Source: Osmia lignaria lignaria
Taxonomy: Eukaryota; Arthropoda; Insecta; Hymenoptera; Megachilidae
Direction: 5' to 3'
DNA: 64,000 nucleotides
NCBI RefSeq assembly: GCF_051020975.1
Contig: NW_027478166.1
Coordinates: 8,557,501 to 8,621,500 of the forward strand
Below the pieces are notes generated by a model. The model ran no database searches, had not been told where the DNA came from, and saw nothing but the letters and a program-made list of their open reading frames with translations. The stretch's first letter is position 1. Every line of letters starts with the position of its first letter. This document shows positions 36,917 through 50,118 of the stretch, in pieces. Made by a program: the position numbers and the translations under genes.

Positions 36917-39900
36917 TATGATATTTTTTGATCAGACGCGTAGTTCTCGAGATATATCAAGATATTTAAAAGTTCCAAAGCCGCACTAACATAATAGAGA
37001 TACAGAAACACCGTGGCCCCTTTCTTTGAGATATCTCCGCACTATTGCGAGCTGCAAATGCCACTTCCAGCTTAGCTGTGCAGAAGAAGAACAACAAGAA
37101 GAAGAAATATCTCGAAATATGTCCGTCAGGCCACTTCCCTTGAGATAAATCTGCAAATATCTCGGAAACGAAGCGAGCTATGGCAAAATGTTAAGAGACC
37201 TTTTTTGTAGAGAATTGAGTTTCCTACTTTTTATGTTCGATGATATTTTTTGATCAGATGCGTAGTTCTCGAGATATATCAAGATATTTAAAAGTTCCGA
37301 AGCTGCACCAACATAATAGAGGTACAGAAACACCGTGGCCTCTTTCTTTGAGATAACTCTGCACTATTGCGAGCTGCAAATGCCACTTCGAGCTTAGCTG
37401 TGCAGAAGAAGAACAACAAGAAGAAGAAATATCTCGAAATATGTCCGTCAGACCCCTTCCCTTGAGATGAATCTGCAAATATCGCGGAAACGAAGCGAGC
37501 TATGGCAAAATGTTAAGAGACCTTTTTTGTAGAGAATAATGTTTCCTACAATTTACGTTCTATGATATTTTTTGATCAGAAGCGTAGTTTTCGAGATATA
37601 TCGAGATATTTAAAAGTTCCGAAGACGCACCAACATAATAGAGATACAGAAACACCGTGGCCCCTTTCTTTGAGATAACTGTGCACTAGTGCGAGCCGCA
37701 AATGCCACTTCCAGCTTAGCTGTGCAGAAGAAGAACAACAAGAAGAAGAAATATCTCGAAATATGTCCGTCAGGCCCCTTCCCTTGAGACAAATCTGCAA
37801 ATATCTCGGAAACGAAGCGAGCTATGGCAAAATGTTAAGAGACCTTTTTTGTAGAGAATTATGTTTCTTACTTTTTATGTTCTATGATATTTTTTGATCA
37901 GACGCGTAGTTCTCGAGATATATCAAGATATTTAAAAGTTCCAAAGCCGCACCAACATAATAGAGATACAGAAACACCGTGGCCCCTTTCTTTGAGATAT
38001 CTCCGCACTATTGCGAGCTGCAAATGCCACTTCCAGCTTAGCTGTGCAGAAGAAGAACAACAAGAAGAAGAAATATCTCGAAATATGTCCGTCAGGCCAC
38101 TTCCCTTGAGATAAATCTGCAAATATCTCGGAAACGAAGCGAGCTATGGCAAAATGTTAAGAGACCTTTTTTGTAGAGAATTAAGTTTCCTACTTTTTAT
38201 GTTCGATGATATTTTTTGATCAGATGCGTAGTTCTCGAGATATATCAAGATATTTAAAAGTTCCGAAGCTGCACCAACATAATAGAGGTACAGAAACACC
38301 ATGGCCTCTTTCTTTGAGATAACTCTGCACTATTGCGAGTTGCAAATGCCACTTCGAGCTTAGCTGTGCAGAAGAAGAACAACAAGAAGAAGAAATATCT
38401 CGAAATATGTCCGTCAGACCCCTTCCCTTGAGATGAATCTGCAAATATCGCGGAAACGAAGCGAGCTATGGCAAAATGTTAACAGACCTTTTTTGTAGAG
38501 AATAATGTTTCCTACAATTTACGTTCTATGATATTTTTTGATCAGAAGCGTAGTTTTCGAGATATATCGAGATATTTAAAAGTTCCGAAGACGCACCAAC
38601 ATAATAGAGATACAGAAACACCGTGGCCCCTTTCTTTGAGATAACTGTGCACTAGTGCGAGCCGCAAATACCACTTCCAGCTTAGCTGTGCAGAAGAAGA
38701 ACAACAAGAAGAAGAAATATCTCGAAATATGTCCGTCAGGCCCCTTCCCTTGAGATAAATCTGCAAATATCTCGGAAACGAAGCGAGCTATGGCAAAATG
38801 TTAAGAGACCTTTTTTGTAGAGAATTATGTTTCTTACTTTTTATGTTCTATGATATTTTTTGATCAGACGCGTAGTTCTCGAGATATATCAAGATATTTA
38901 AAAGTTCCGAAGCCGCACCAACATAATAGAGATACAGAAACACCGTGGCCCCTTTCTTTGAGATAACTCTGCACTAGTGCGAGCCGCAAATGCCACTTCC
39001 AGCTTAGCTGTGCAGAAGAAGAACAACAAGAAGAAGAAATATCTCGAAATATGTCCGTCAGGCCCCTTCCCTTGAGATAAATATGCAAATATCTCGGAAA
39101 CGAAGCGAGCTATGGCAAAATGTTAAGAGACCTTTTTTGTAGAGAATTAAGTTTCCTACTTTTTATGTTCGAAGATATTTTTTGATCAGACGCGTAGTTC
39201 TCGAGATATATCAAGATATTTAAAAGTTCCAAAGCCGCACCAACATAGTAGAGATACAGAAACACCGTGGCCCCTTTCTTTGAGATATCTCCGCACTATT
39301 GCGAGCTGCAAATGCCACTTCCAGCTTAGCTGTGCAGAAGAAGAACAACAAGAAGAAGAAATATCTCGAAATATGTCCGTCAGGCCACTTCCCTTGAGAT
39401 AAATCTGCAAATATCTCGGAAACGAAGCGAGCTATGGCAAAATGTTAAGAGACCTTTTTTGTAGAGAATTAAGTTTCCTACTTTTTATGTTCGATGATAT
39501 TTTTTGATCAGATGCGTAGTTCTCGAGATATATCAAGATATTTAAAAGTTCCGAAGCTGCACCAACATAATAGAGGTACAGAAACACCATGGCCTCTTTC
39601 TTTGAGATAACTCTGCACTATTGCGAGCTGCAAATGCCACTTCGAGCTTAGCTGTGCAGAAGAAGAACAACAAGAAGAAGAAATATCTCGAAATACGTCC
39701 GTCAGACCCCTTCCCTTGAGATGAATCTGCAAATATCGCGGAAACGAAGCGAGCTATGGCAAAATGTTAACAGACCTTTTTTGTAGAGAATAATGTTTCC
39801 TACAATTTACGTTCTATGATATTTTTTGATCAGAAGCGTAGTTTTCGAGATATATCGAGATATTTAAAAGTTCCGAAGACGCACCAACATAATAGAGATA

Positions 39901-42712
39901 CAGAAACACCGTGGCCCCTTTCTTTGAGATAACTGTGCACTAGTGCGAGCCGCAAATACCACTTCCAGCTTAGCTGTGCAGAAGAAGAACAACAAGAAGA
40001 AGAAATATCTCGAAATATGTCCGTCAGGCCCCTTCCCTTGAGATAAATCTGCAAATATCTCGGAAACGAAGCGAGCTATGGCAAAATGTTAAGAGACCTT
40101 TTTTGTAGAGAATTATGTTTCTTACTTTTTATGTTCTATGATATTTTTTGATCAGACGCGTAGTTCTCGAGATATATCAAGATATTTAAAAGTTCCGAAG
40201 CCGCACCAACATAATAGAGATACAGAAACACCGTGGCCCCTTTCTTTGAGATAACTCTGCACTAGTGCGAGCCGCAAATGCCACTTCCAGCTTAGCTGTG
40301 CAGAAGAAGAACAACAAGAAGAAGAAATATCTCGAAATATGTCCGTCAGGCCCCTTCCCTTGAGATAAATATGCAAATATCTCGGAAACGAAGCGAGCTA
40401 TGGCAAAATGTTAAGAGACCTTTTTTGTAGAGAATTAAGTTTCCTACTTTTTATGTTCGAAGATATTTTTTGATCAGATGCGTAGTTCTCGAGATATATC
40501 AAGATATTTAAAAGTTCCGAAGCTGCACCAACATAATAGAGGTACAGAAACACCGTGGCCTCTTTCTTTGAGATAACTCTGCACTATTGCGAGCTGCAAA
40601 TGCCACTTCGAGCTTAGCTGTGCAGAAGAAGGACAACAAGAAGAAGAAATATCTCGAAATATGTCCGTCAGACCCCTTCCCTTGAGATGAATCTGCAAAT
40701 ATCGCGGAAACGAAGCGAGCTATGGCAAAATGTTAAGAGACCTTTTTTGTAGAGAATAATGTTTCCTACAATTTACGTTCTATGATATTTTTTGATCAGA
40801 AGCGTAGTTTTCGAGATATATCGAGATATTTAAAAGTTCCGAAGACGCACCAACATAATAGAGATACAGAAACACCGTGGCCCCTTTCTTTGAGATAACT
40901 GTGCACTAGTGCGAGCCGCAAATGCCACTTCCAGCTTAGCTGTGCAGAAGAAGAACAACAAGAAGAAGAAATATCTCGAAATATGTCCGTCAGGCCCCTT
41001 CCCTTGAGATAAATCTGCAAATATCTCGGAAACGAAGCGAGCTATGGCAAAATGTTAAGAGACCTTTTTTGTAGAGAATTATGTTTCTTACTTTTTATGT
41101 TCTATGATATTTTTTGATCAGACGCGTAGTTCTCGAGATATATCAAGATATTTAAAAGTTCCAAAGCCGCACCAACATAATAGAGATACAGAAACACCGT
41201 GGCCCCTTTCTTTGAGATATCTCCGCACTATTGCGAGCTGCAAATGCCACTTCCAGCTTAGCTGTGCAGAAGAAGAACAACAAGAAGAAGAAATATCTCG
41301 AAATATGTCCGTCAGGCCACTTCCCTTGAGATAAATCTGCAAATATCTCGGAAACGAAGCGAGCTATGGCAAAATGTTAAGAGACCTTTTTTGTAGAGAA
41401 TTAAGTTTCCTACTTTTTATGTTCGATGATATTTTTTGATCAGATGCGTAGTTCTCGAGATATATCAAGATATTTAAAAGTTCCGAAGCTGCACCAACAT
41501 AATAGAGGTACAGAAACACCATGGCCTCTTTCTTTGAGATAACTCTGCACTATTGCGAGCTGCAAATGCCACTTCGAGCTTAGCTGTGCAGAAGAAGAAC
41601 AACAAGAAGAAGAAATATCTCGAAATATGTCCGTCAGACCCCTTCCCTTGAGATGAATCTGCAAATATCGCGGAAACGAAGCGAGCTATGGCAAAATGTT
41701 AACAGACCTTTTTTGTAGAGAATAATGTTTCCTACAATTTACGTTCTATGATATTTTTTGATCAGAAGCGTAGTTTTCGAGATATATCGAGATATTTAAA
41801 AGTTCCGAAGACGCACCAACATAATAGAGATACAGAAACACCGTGGCCCCTTTCTTTGAGATAACTGTGCACTAGTGCGAGCCGCAAATACCACTTCCAG
41901 CTTAGCTGTGCAGAAGAAGAACAACAAGAAGAAGAAATATCTCGAAATATGTCCGTCAGGCCCCTTCCCTTGAGATAAATCTGCAAATATCTCGGAAACG
42001 AAGCGAGCTATGGCAAAATGTTAAGAGACCTTTTTTGTAGAGAATTATGTTTCTTACTTTTTATGTTCTATGATATTTTTTGATCAGACGCGTAGTTCTC
42101 GAGATATATCAAGATATTTAAAAGTTCCGAAGCCGCACCAACATAATAGAGATACAGAAACACCGTGGCCCCTTTCTTTGAGATAACTCTGCACTAGTGC
42201 GAGCCGCAAATGTCACTTCCAGCTTAGCTGTGCAGAAGAAGAACAACAAGAAGAAGAAATATCTCGAAATATGTCCGTCAGGCCCCTTCCCTTGAGATAA
42301 ATATGCAAATATCTCGGAAACGAAGCGAGCTATGGCAAAATGTTAAGAGACCTTTTTTGTAGAGAATTAAGTTTCCTACTTTTTATGTTCGAAGATATTT
42401 TTTGATCAGATGCGTAGTTCTCGAGATATATCAAGATATTTAAAAGTTCCGAAGCTGCACCAACATAATAGAGGTACAGAAACACCGTGGCCTCTTTCTT
42501 TGAGATAACTCTGCACTATTGCGAGCTGCAAATGCCACTTCGAGCTTAGCTGTGCAGAAGAAGGACAACAAGAAGAAGAAATATCTCGAAATATGTCCGT
42601 CAGACCCCTTCCCTTGAGATGAATCTGCAAATATCTCGGAAACGAAGCGAGCTATGGCAAAATGTTAAGAGACCTTTTTTGTAGAGAATAATGTTTCCTA
42701 CAATTTACGTTC
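36917..42712. repeat. Mosaic of three- and four-monomer HORs
   Basis: Four monomer types recur. A (36917, 37883, 39171, 41103) has CCAAAGCCG and GAGATATCTCCG. B (37239, 38205, 39493, 40459, 41425, 42391) has GAAGCTGC, CACTTCGAGC and usually AAATATCGCGG. C (37561, 38527, 39815, 40781, 41747, 42713) has GAAGACGC and ATAACTGTGC. D (38849, 40137, 42069) has AGATAAATATGC. The order is ABC ABCD ABCD BC ABCD BC. The alternation of ABC, ABCD and BC units shows exchange in register but with variable unit number. Confidence 0.85.
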
Positions 42713-43678
42713 TATGATATTTTTTGATCAGAAGCGTAGTTTTCAAGATATATCGAGATATTTAAAAGTTCCGAAGACGCACCAACATAATAGAGATACA
42801 GAAACACCGTGGCCCCTTTCTTTGAGATAACTGTGCGCTAGTGCGAGCCGCAAATGCCACTTCCAGCTTAGCTGTGCAGAAGAAGAACAACAAGAAGAAG
42901 AAATATCTCGAAATATGTCCGTCAGGCCAGTTCCTTTGAGCTGAATCTGCAAATATCTCGGAAACGAAGCGAGCTATGGCAAAATGTTAAGAGACCTTTT
43001 TTGTAGAGAATTAAGTTTCCTACTTTTTATGTTCTATGACATTTTTTGATCAGACGCGTAGTTCTCGAGATATATCAAGATATTTAAAAGTTCCGAAGCC
43101 GCACCAACATAATAGAGATACAGAAACACCGTGGCCCCTTTCTTTGAGATAACTCTGCACTATTGCGAGCTGTAAATGCCACTTCCAGCTTAGCTGTGCA
43201 GAAGAAGAACAACAAGAAGAAGAAATATCTCGAAATATGTCCGTCAGGCCAGTTCCTTTGAGCTGAATCTGCAAATATCTCGGAAACGAAGCGAGCTATG
43301 GCAAAATGTTAAGAGACGTTTTTTGTAGAGAATTATGTTTCCTACAATTTATGTTCCATGATATTTTTTGATCAGACGCGTAGTTCTCGAGATATATCAA
43401 GATATTTAAAAGTTCCGAAGCCGCACCAACATAATAGAGATACAGAAACACCATGGCCCCTTTCGTTGAGATAACTCTGCACTAGTGCGAGCCGCAAATG
43501 CCACTTCCAGCTTAGCTGTGCAGAAGAAGAACAACAAGAAGAAGAAATATCTCGAAATATGTCCGTCAGGCCCCTTCCCTTGAGATAAATCTGCAAATAT
43601 CTCGGAAACGAAGAGAGCTATGGCAAAATGTTAAGAGACGTTTTTTGTAGAGAATTATGTTTCCTACAATTTATGTTC
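42391..43678. repeat. Four-monomer block duplicated 6,118 bp away
   Basis: 42391-43678 matches 48509-49796, an offset of exactly 19 monomers. Shared markers are GAAGAAGGACAAC (first monomer), GTGCGCTAGTGCG with the CCAGTTCCTTTGAG tail (second), TATGACATTTTTTG at the start of the third, and TTCGTTGAG in the fourth. Small differences exist, for example GAGCTGAATC versus GAGGTGAATC in the second monomer. The match ends near 43.6 and 49.7 kb. Confidence 0.8.
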
Positions 43679-44322
43679 TATGATATTTTTTGATCAGAAG
43701 CGTAGTTTTCGAGATATATCGAGATATTTAAAAGTTCCGAAGCCGCACCAACATAATAGAGATACAGAAACACCGTGGCCCCTTTCTTTGAGATAACTCT
43801 GCACTAGTGCGAGCTGCAAATGCCACTTCCAGCTTAGCTGTGCAGAAGAAGAACAACAAGAAGAAGAAATATCTCGAAATATGTCCGTCAGGCCCCTTCC
43901 CTTGAGATAAATCTGCAAATATCTCGGAAACGAAGCGAGCTATGGCAAAATGTTTAGAGACCTTTTTTGTAGAGAATTAAGTTTCCTACTTTTTATGTTC
44001 TATGATATTTTTTGATCAGATGCGTAGTTCTCGAGATATATCAAGATATTTAAAAGTTCCGAAGCCGCACCAACATAATAGAGATACAGAAACACCGTGG
44101 CCCCTTTCTTTGAGATAACTCTGCACTAGTGCGAGCCACAAATGCCACTTCCAGCTTAGCTGTGCAGAAGAAGAACAACAAGAAGAAGAAATATCTCGAA
44201 ATATGTCAGTCAGGCCCCTTCCCTTGAGATAAATCTGCAAATATCTCGGAAACGAAGCGAGCTATGGCAAAATGTTAAGAGACCTTTTCTGTAGAGAATT
44301 ATGTTTCCTACAATTTATGTTC

Positions 44323-46898
44323 TATGATATTTTTTGATCAGAAGCGTAGTTTTCGAGATATATCGAGATATTTAAAAGTTCCGAAGCCGCACCAACATAA
44401 TAGAGATACAGAAACACCGTGGCCCCTTTCTTTGAGATAACTCTGCACTAGTGCGAGCTGCAAATGCCACTTCCAGCTTAGCTGTGCAGAAGAAGAGCAA
44501 CAAGAGGAAGAAATATCTCGAAATATGTCCGTCAGGCCCCTTCCCTTGAGATAAATCTGCAAATATCTCGGAAACGAAGCGAGCTATGGCAAAATGTTAA
44601 GAGACCTTTTTTGTAGAGAATTAAGTTTCCTACTTTTTATGTTCTATGATATTTTTTGATCAGATGCGTAGTTCTCGAGATATATCAAGATATTTAAAAG
44701 TTCCGAAGCCGCACCAACATAATAGAGATACAGAAACACCGTGGCCCCTTTCTTTGAGATAACTCTGCACTATTGCGAGCTGCAAATGCCACTTCCAGCT
44801 TAGCTGTGCAGAGGAAGAACAACAAGAAGAAGAAGTATCTCGAAATATGTCCGTCAGGCCCGTTCCTTTGAGCTGAATCTGCAAATATCTCGGAATCGAA
44901 GCGAGCTATGGCAAAATGTTAAGAGACGTTTTTTGTAGAGAATTATGTTTCCTACAATTTATGTTCTATGATATTTTTTGATCAGAAGCGTAGTTTTCGA
45001 GATATATCGAGATATTTAAAAGTTCCGAAGCCGCACCAACATAATAGAGATACAGAAACACCGTGGCCCCTTTCTTTGAGATAACTCTGCACTAGTGCGA
45101 GCCGCAAATGCCACTTCCAGCTTAGCTGTGCAGAAGAAGAACAACAAGAAGAAGAAATATCTCGAAATATGTCCGACAGGCCCCTTCCCTTGAGATAAAT
45201 CTGCAAATATCTCGGAAACGAAGCGAGCTATGGCGAAATGTTAAGAGACCTTTTTTGTAGAGAATTAAGTTTCCTACTTTTTATGTTCTATGATATTTTT
45301 TGATCAGATGCGTAGTTCTCGAGATATATCAAGATATTTAAAACTTCCGAAGCCACACCAACATAATAGAGATACAGAAACACCGTGGCCCCTTTCTTTG
45401 AGATAACTCTGCACTATTGCGAGCTGCAAATGCCACTTCCAGCTTAGCTGTGCAGAAGAAGAACAACAAGAAGAAGAAATATCTCGAAATATGTCCGTCA
45501 GGCCCCTTCCCTCGAGATAAATCTGCAAATATCTCGGAAACGAAGCGAGCTATGGCAAAATGTTAAGAGACCTTTTCTGTAGAGAATTATGTTTCCTACA
45601 ATTTATGTTCTATGATATTTTTTGATCAGAAGCGTAGTTTTCGAGATATATCGAGATATTTAAAAGTTCCGAAGCCGCACCAACATAATAGAGATACAGA
45701 AACACCGTGGCCCCTTTCTTTGAGATAACTCTGCACTAGTGCGAGCTGCAAATGCCACTTCCAGCTTAGCTGTGCAGAAGAAGAACAACAAGAGGAAGAA
45801 ATATCTCGAAATATGTCCGTCAGGCCCCTTCCCTTGAGATAAATCTGCAAATATCTCGGAAACGAAGCGAGCTATGGCAAAATGTTAAGAGACCTTTTTT
45901 GTAGAGAATTAAGTTTCCTACTTTTTATGTTCTATGATATTTTTTGATCAGATGCGTAGTTCTCGAGATATATCAAGATATTTAAAAGTTCCGAAGCCGC
46001 ACCAACATAATAGAGATACAGAAACACCGTGGCCCCTTTCTTTGAGATAACTCTGCACTATTGCGAGCTGCAAATGCCACTTCCAGCTTAGCTGTGCAGA
46101 GGAAGAACAACAAGAAGAAGAAGTATCTCGAAATATGTCCGTCAGGCCCGTTCCTTTGAGCTGAATCTGCAAATATCTCGGAATCGAAGCGAGCTATGGC
46201 AAAATGTTAAGAGACGTTTTTTGTAGAGAATTATGTTTCCTACAATTTATGTTCTATGATATTTTTTGATCAGAAGCGTAGTTTTAGAGATATATCGAGA
46301 TATTTAAAAGTTCCGAAGCCGCACCAACATAATAGAGATACAGAAACACCGTGGCCCCTTTCTTTGAGATAACTCTGCACTAGTGCGAGCCGCAAATGCC
46401 ACTTCCAGCTTAGCTGTGCAGAAGAAGAACAACAAGAAGAAGAAATATCTCGAAATATGTCCGACAGGCCCCTTCCCTTGAGATAAATCTGCAAACATCT
46501 CGGAAACGAAGCGAGCTATGGCGAAATGTTAAGAGACCTTTTTTGTAGAGAATTAAGTTTCCTACTTTTTATGTTCTATGATATTTTTTGATCAGATGCG
46601 TAGTTCTCGAGATATATCAAGATATTTAAAACTTCCGAAGCCACACCAACATAATAGAGATACAGAAACACCGTGGCCCCTTTCTTTGAGATAACTCTGC
46701 ACTATTGCGAGCTGCAAATGCAACTTCCAGCTTAGCTGTGCAGAAGAAGAACAACAAGAAGAAGAAATATCTCGAAATATGTCCGTCAGGCCCCTTCCCT
46801 CGAGATAAATCTGCAAATATCTCGGAAACGAAGCGAGCTATGGCAAAATGTTAAGAGACCTTTTTTGTAGAGAATTAAGTTTCCTACTTTTTATGTTC
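44323..46898. repeat. Four-monomer HOR, two copies (1,288 bp period)
   Basis: 44323-45610 and 45611-46898. Markers in order are CAAGAGGAAGAAATATC (44323, 45611), GAAGAAGTATC with CGGAATCGAAG (44645, 45933), GTCCGACAGG with GGCGAAATG (44967, 46255), and AAAACTTCCGAAGCCACACC with CCCTCGAGATAAATC (45289, 46577). The copies differ at a handful of sites, such as CTTTTCTGTAG before the second copy and GCAAACATC in 46255. Confidence 0.85.
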
Positions 46899-47220
46899 TA
46901 TGATATTTTTTGATCGGATGCGTAGTTCTCGAGATATATCAAGATATTTAAAAGTTCCGAAGCCGCACCAACATAATAGAGATACAGAAACACCGTGGCC
47001 CCTTCCTTTGAGATAACTCTGCACTATTGCGAGCTGCAAATGCCACTTCCAGCTTAGCTGTGCAGAAGAAGAACAACAAGAAGAAGAAATATCTCGAAAT
47101 ATGTCCGTCAGACCCCTTCCCTTGAGATAAATCTGCAAATATCTCGGAAACGAAGCGAGCTATGGCAAAATGTTAAGAGACCTTTTTTGTAGAGAATTAT
47201 GTTTCCCACAATTTACGTTC

Positions 47221-47542
47221 TATGATATTTTTTGATCAGAAGCGTAGTTTTCGAGATATATCGAGATATTTAAAAGATCCGAAGCCGCACCAACATAATA
47301 GAGATACAGAAACATCGTGGCCCCTTTCTTTGAGATATCTCCGCACTATTGCGAGCTGCAAATGCCACTTCCAGCTTAGCTGTGCAGAAGAAGAACAACA
47401 AGAAGAAGAAATATCTCGAAATATGTCCGTCAGGCCACTTCCCTTGAGATAAATCTGCAAATATCTCGGAAACGAAGCGAGCTATGGCAAAATGTTAAGA
47501 GACCTTTTTTGTAGAGAATTGAGTTTCCTACTTTTTATGTTC
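47221..47542. repeat. Chimeric monomer joining two satellite subfamilies
   Basis: The left part matches monomers 50763 and 53661: the preceding TTTCCCACAATTTACG and the internal AAAAGATCCGAAG are shared. The right part, from about 47335, carries GAGATATCTCCG of type A seen at 36917, 37883 and 41103. The flanks agree: 46577-47220 resembles 50119-50762, and 47543-48508 resembles 37239-38204. The switch lies between about 47290 and 47335, inside one monomer. Confidence 0.75.
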
Positions 47543-50118
47543 GATGATATTTTTTGATCAGATGCGTAGTTCTCGAGATATATCAAGATATTTAAAAGTT
47601 CCGAAGCTGCACCAACATAATAGAGGTACAGAAACACCGTGGCCTCTTTCTTTGAGATAACTCTGCACTATTGCGAGCTGCAAATGCCACTTCGAGCTTA
47701 GCTGTGCAGAAGAAGAACAACAAGAAGAAGAAATATCTCGAAATATGTCCGTCAGACCCCTTCCCTTGAGATGAATCTGCAAATATCGCGGAAACGAAGC
47801 GAGCTATGGCAAAATGTTAAGAGACCTTTTTTGTAGAGAATAATGTTTCCTACAATTTACGTTCTATGATATTTTTTGATCAGAAGCGTAGTTTTCGAGA
47901 TATATCGAGATATTTAAAAGTTCCGAAGACGCACCAACATAATAGAGATACAGAAACACCGTGGCCCCTTTCTTTGAGATAACTGTGCACTAGTGCGAGC
48001 CGCAAATGCCACTTCCAGCTTAGCTGTGCAGAAGAAGAACAACAAGAAGAAGAAATATCTCGAAATATGTCCGTCAGGCCCCTTCCCTTGAGATAAATCT
48101 GCAAATATCTCGGAAACGAAGCGAGCTATGGCAAAATGTTAAGAGACCTTTTTTGTAGAGAATTATGTTTCTTACTTTTTATGTTCTATGATATTTTTTG
48201 ATCAGACGCGTAGTTCTCGAGATATATCAAGATATTTAAAAGTTCCAAAGCCGCACCAACATAATAGAGATACAGAAACACCGTGGCCCCTTTCTTTGAG
48301 ATATCTCCGCACTATTGCGAGCTGCAAATGCCACTTCCAGCTTAGCTGTGCAGAAGAAGAACAACAAGAAGAAGAAATATCTCGAAATATGTCCGTCAGG
48401 CCACTTCCCTTGAGATAAATCTGCAAATATCTCGGAAACGAAGCGAGCTATGGCAAAATGTTAAGAGACCTTTTTTGTAGAGAATTAAGTTTCCTACTTT
48501 TTATGTTCGAAGATATTTTTTGATCAGATGCGTAGTTCTCGAGATATATCAAGATATTTAAAAGTTCCGAAGCTGCACCAACATAATAGAGGTACAGAAA
48601 CACCGTGGCCTCTTTCTTTGAGATAACTCTGCACTATTACGAGCTGCAAATGCCACTTCGAGCTTAGCTGTGCAGAAGAAGGACAACAAGAAGAAGAAAT
48701 ATCTCGAAATATGTCCGTCAGACCCCTTCCCTTGAGATGAATCTGCAAATATCTCGGAAACGAAGCGAGCTATGGCAAAATGTTAAGAGACCTTTTTTGT
48801 AGAGAATAATGTTTCCTACAATTTACGATCTATGATATTTTTTGATCAGAAGCGTAGTTTTCGAGATATATCGAGATATTTAAAAGTTCCGAAGACGCAC
48901 CAACATAATAGAGATACAGAAACACCGTGGCCCCTTTCTTTGAGATAACTGTGCGCTAGTGCGAGCCGCAAATGCCACTTCCAGCTTAGCTGTGCAGAAG
49001 AAGAACAACAAGAAGAAGAAATATCTCGAAATATGTCCGTCAGGCCAGTTCCTTTGAGGTGAATCTGCAAATATCTCGGAAACGAAGCGAGCTATGGCAA
49101 AATGTTAAGAGACCTTTTTTGTAGAGAATTAAGTTTCCTACTTTTTATGTTCTATGACATTTTTTGATCAGACGCGTAGTTCTCGAGATATATCAAGATA
49201 TTTAAAAGTTCCGAAGCCGCACCAACATAATAGAGATACAGAAACACCGTGGCCCCTTTCTTTGAGATAACTCTGCACTATTGCGAGCTGTAAATGCCAC
49301 TTCCAGCTTAGCTGTGCAGAAGAAGAACAACAAGAAGAAGAAATATCTCGAAATATGTCCGTCAGGCCAGTTCCTTTGAGCTGAATCTGCAAATATCTCG
49401 GAAACGAAGCGAGCTATGGCAAAATGTTAAGAGACGTTTTTTGTAGAGAATTATGTTTCCTACAATTTATGTTCCATGATATTTTTTGATCAGACGCGTA
49501 GTTCTCGAGATATATCAAGATATTTAAAAGTTCCGAAGCCGCACCAACATAATAGAGATACAGAAACACCGTGGCCCCTTTCGTTGAGATAACTCTGCAC
49601 TAGTGCGAGCCGCAAATGCCACTTCCAGCTTAGCTGTGCAGAAGAAGAACAACAAGAAGAAGAAATATCTCGAAATATGTCCGTCAGGCCCCTTCCCTTG
49701 AGATAAATCTGCAAATATCTCGGAAACGAAGCGAGCTATGGCAAAATGTTAAGCGACTTTATTTGTAGAGAATTAAGTTTCCTACTTTTTACGTTCTATG
49801 ATATTTTTTGATCAGATGCGTAGTTCTCGAGATATATCAAGATATTTTAAAGTTCCGAAGCCGCACCAACATAATAGAGATACAGAAACACCGTGGCCCC
49901 TTTCTTTGAGATAACTCTGCACTACTGCGAGCTGGAAATGCCACTTCCAGTTTAGCTGTGCAGAAGAAGAACAACAAGAAGAAGAAATATCTCGAAATAT
50001 GTCCGTCAGGCCCCTTCCCTTGAGATAAATCTGCAAATATCTCGGAAACGAAGCGAGCTATGGCAAAATGTTAAGAGACCTTTTTTGTTGAGAATTAAGT
50101 TTCCTACTTTTTATGTTC

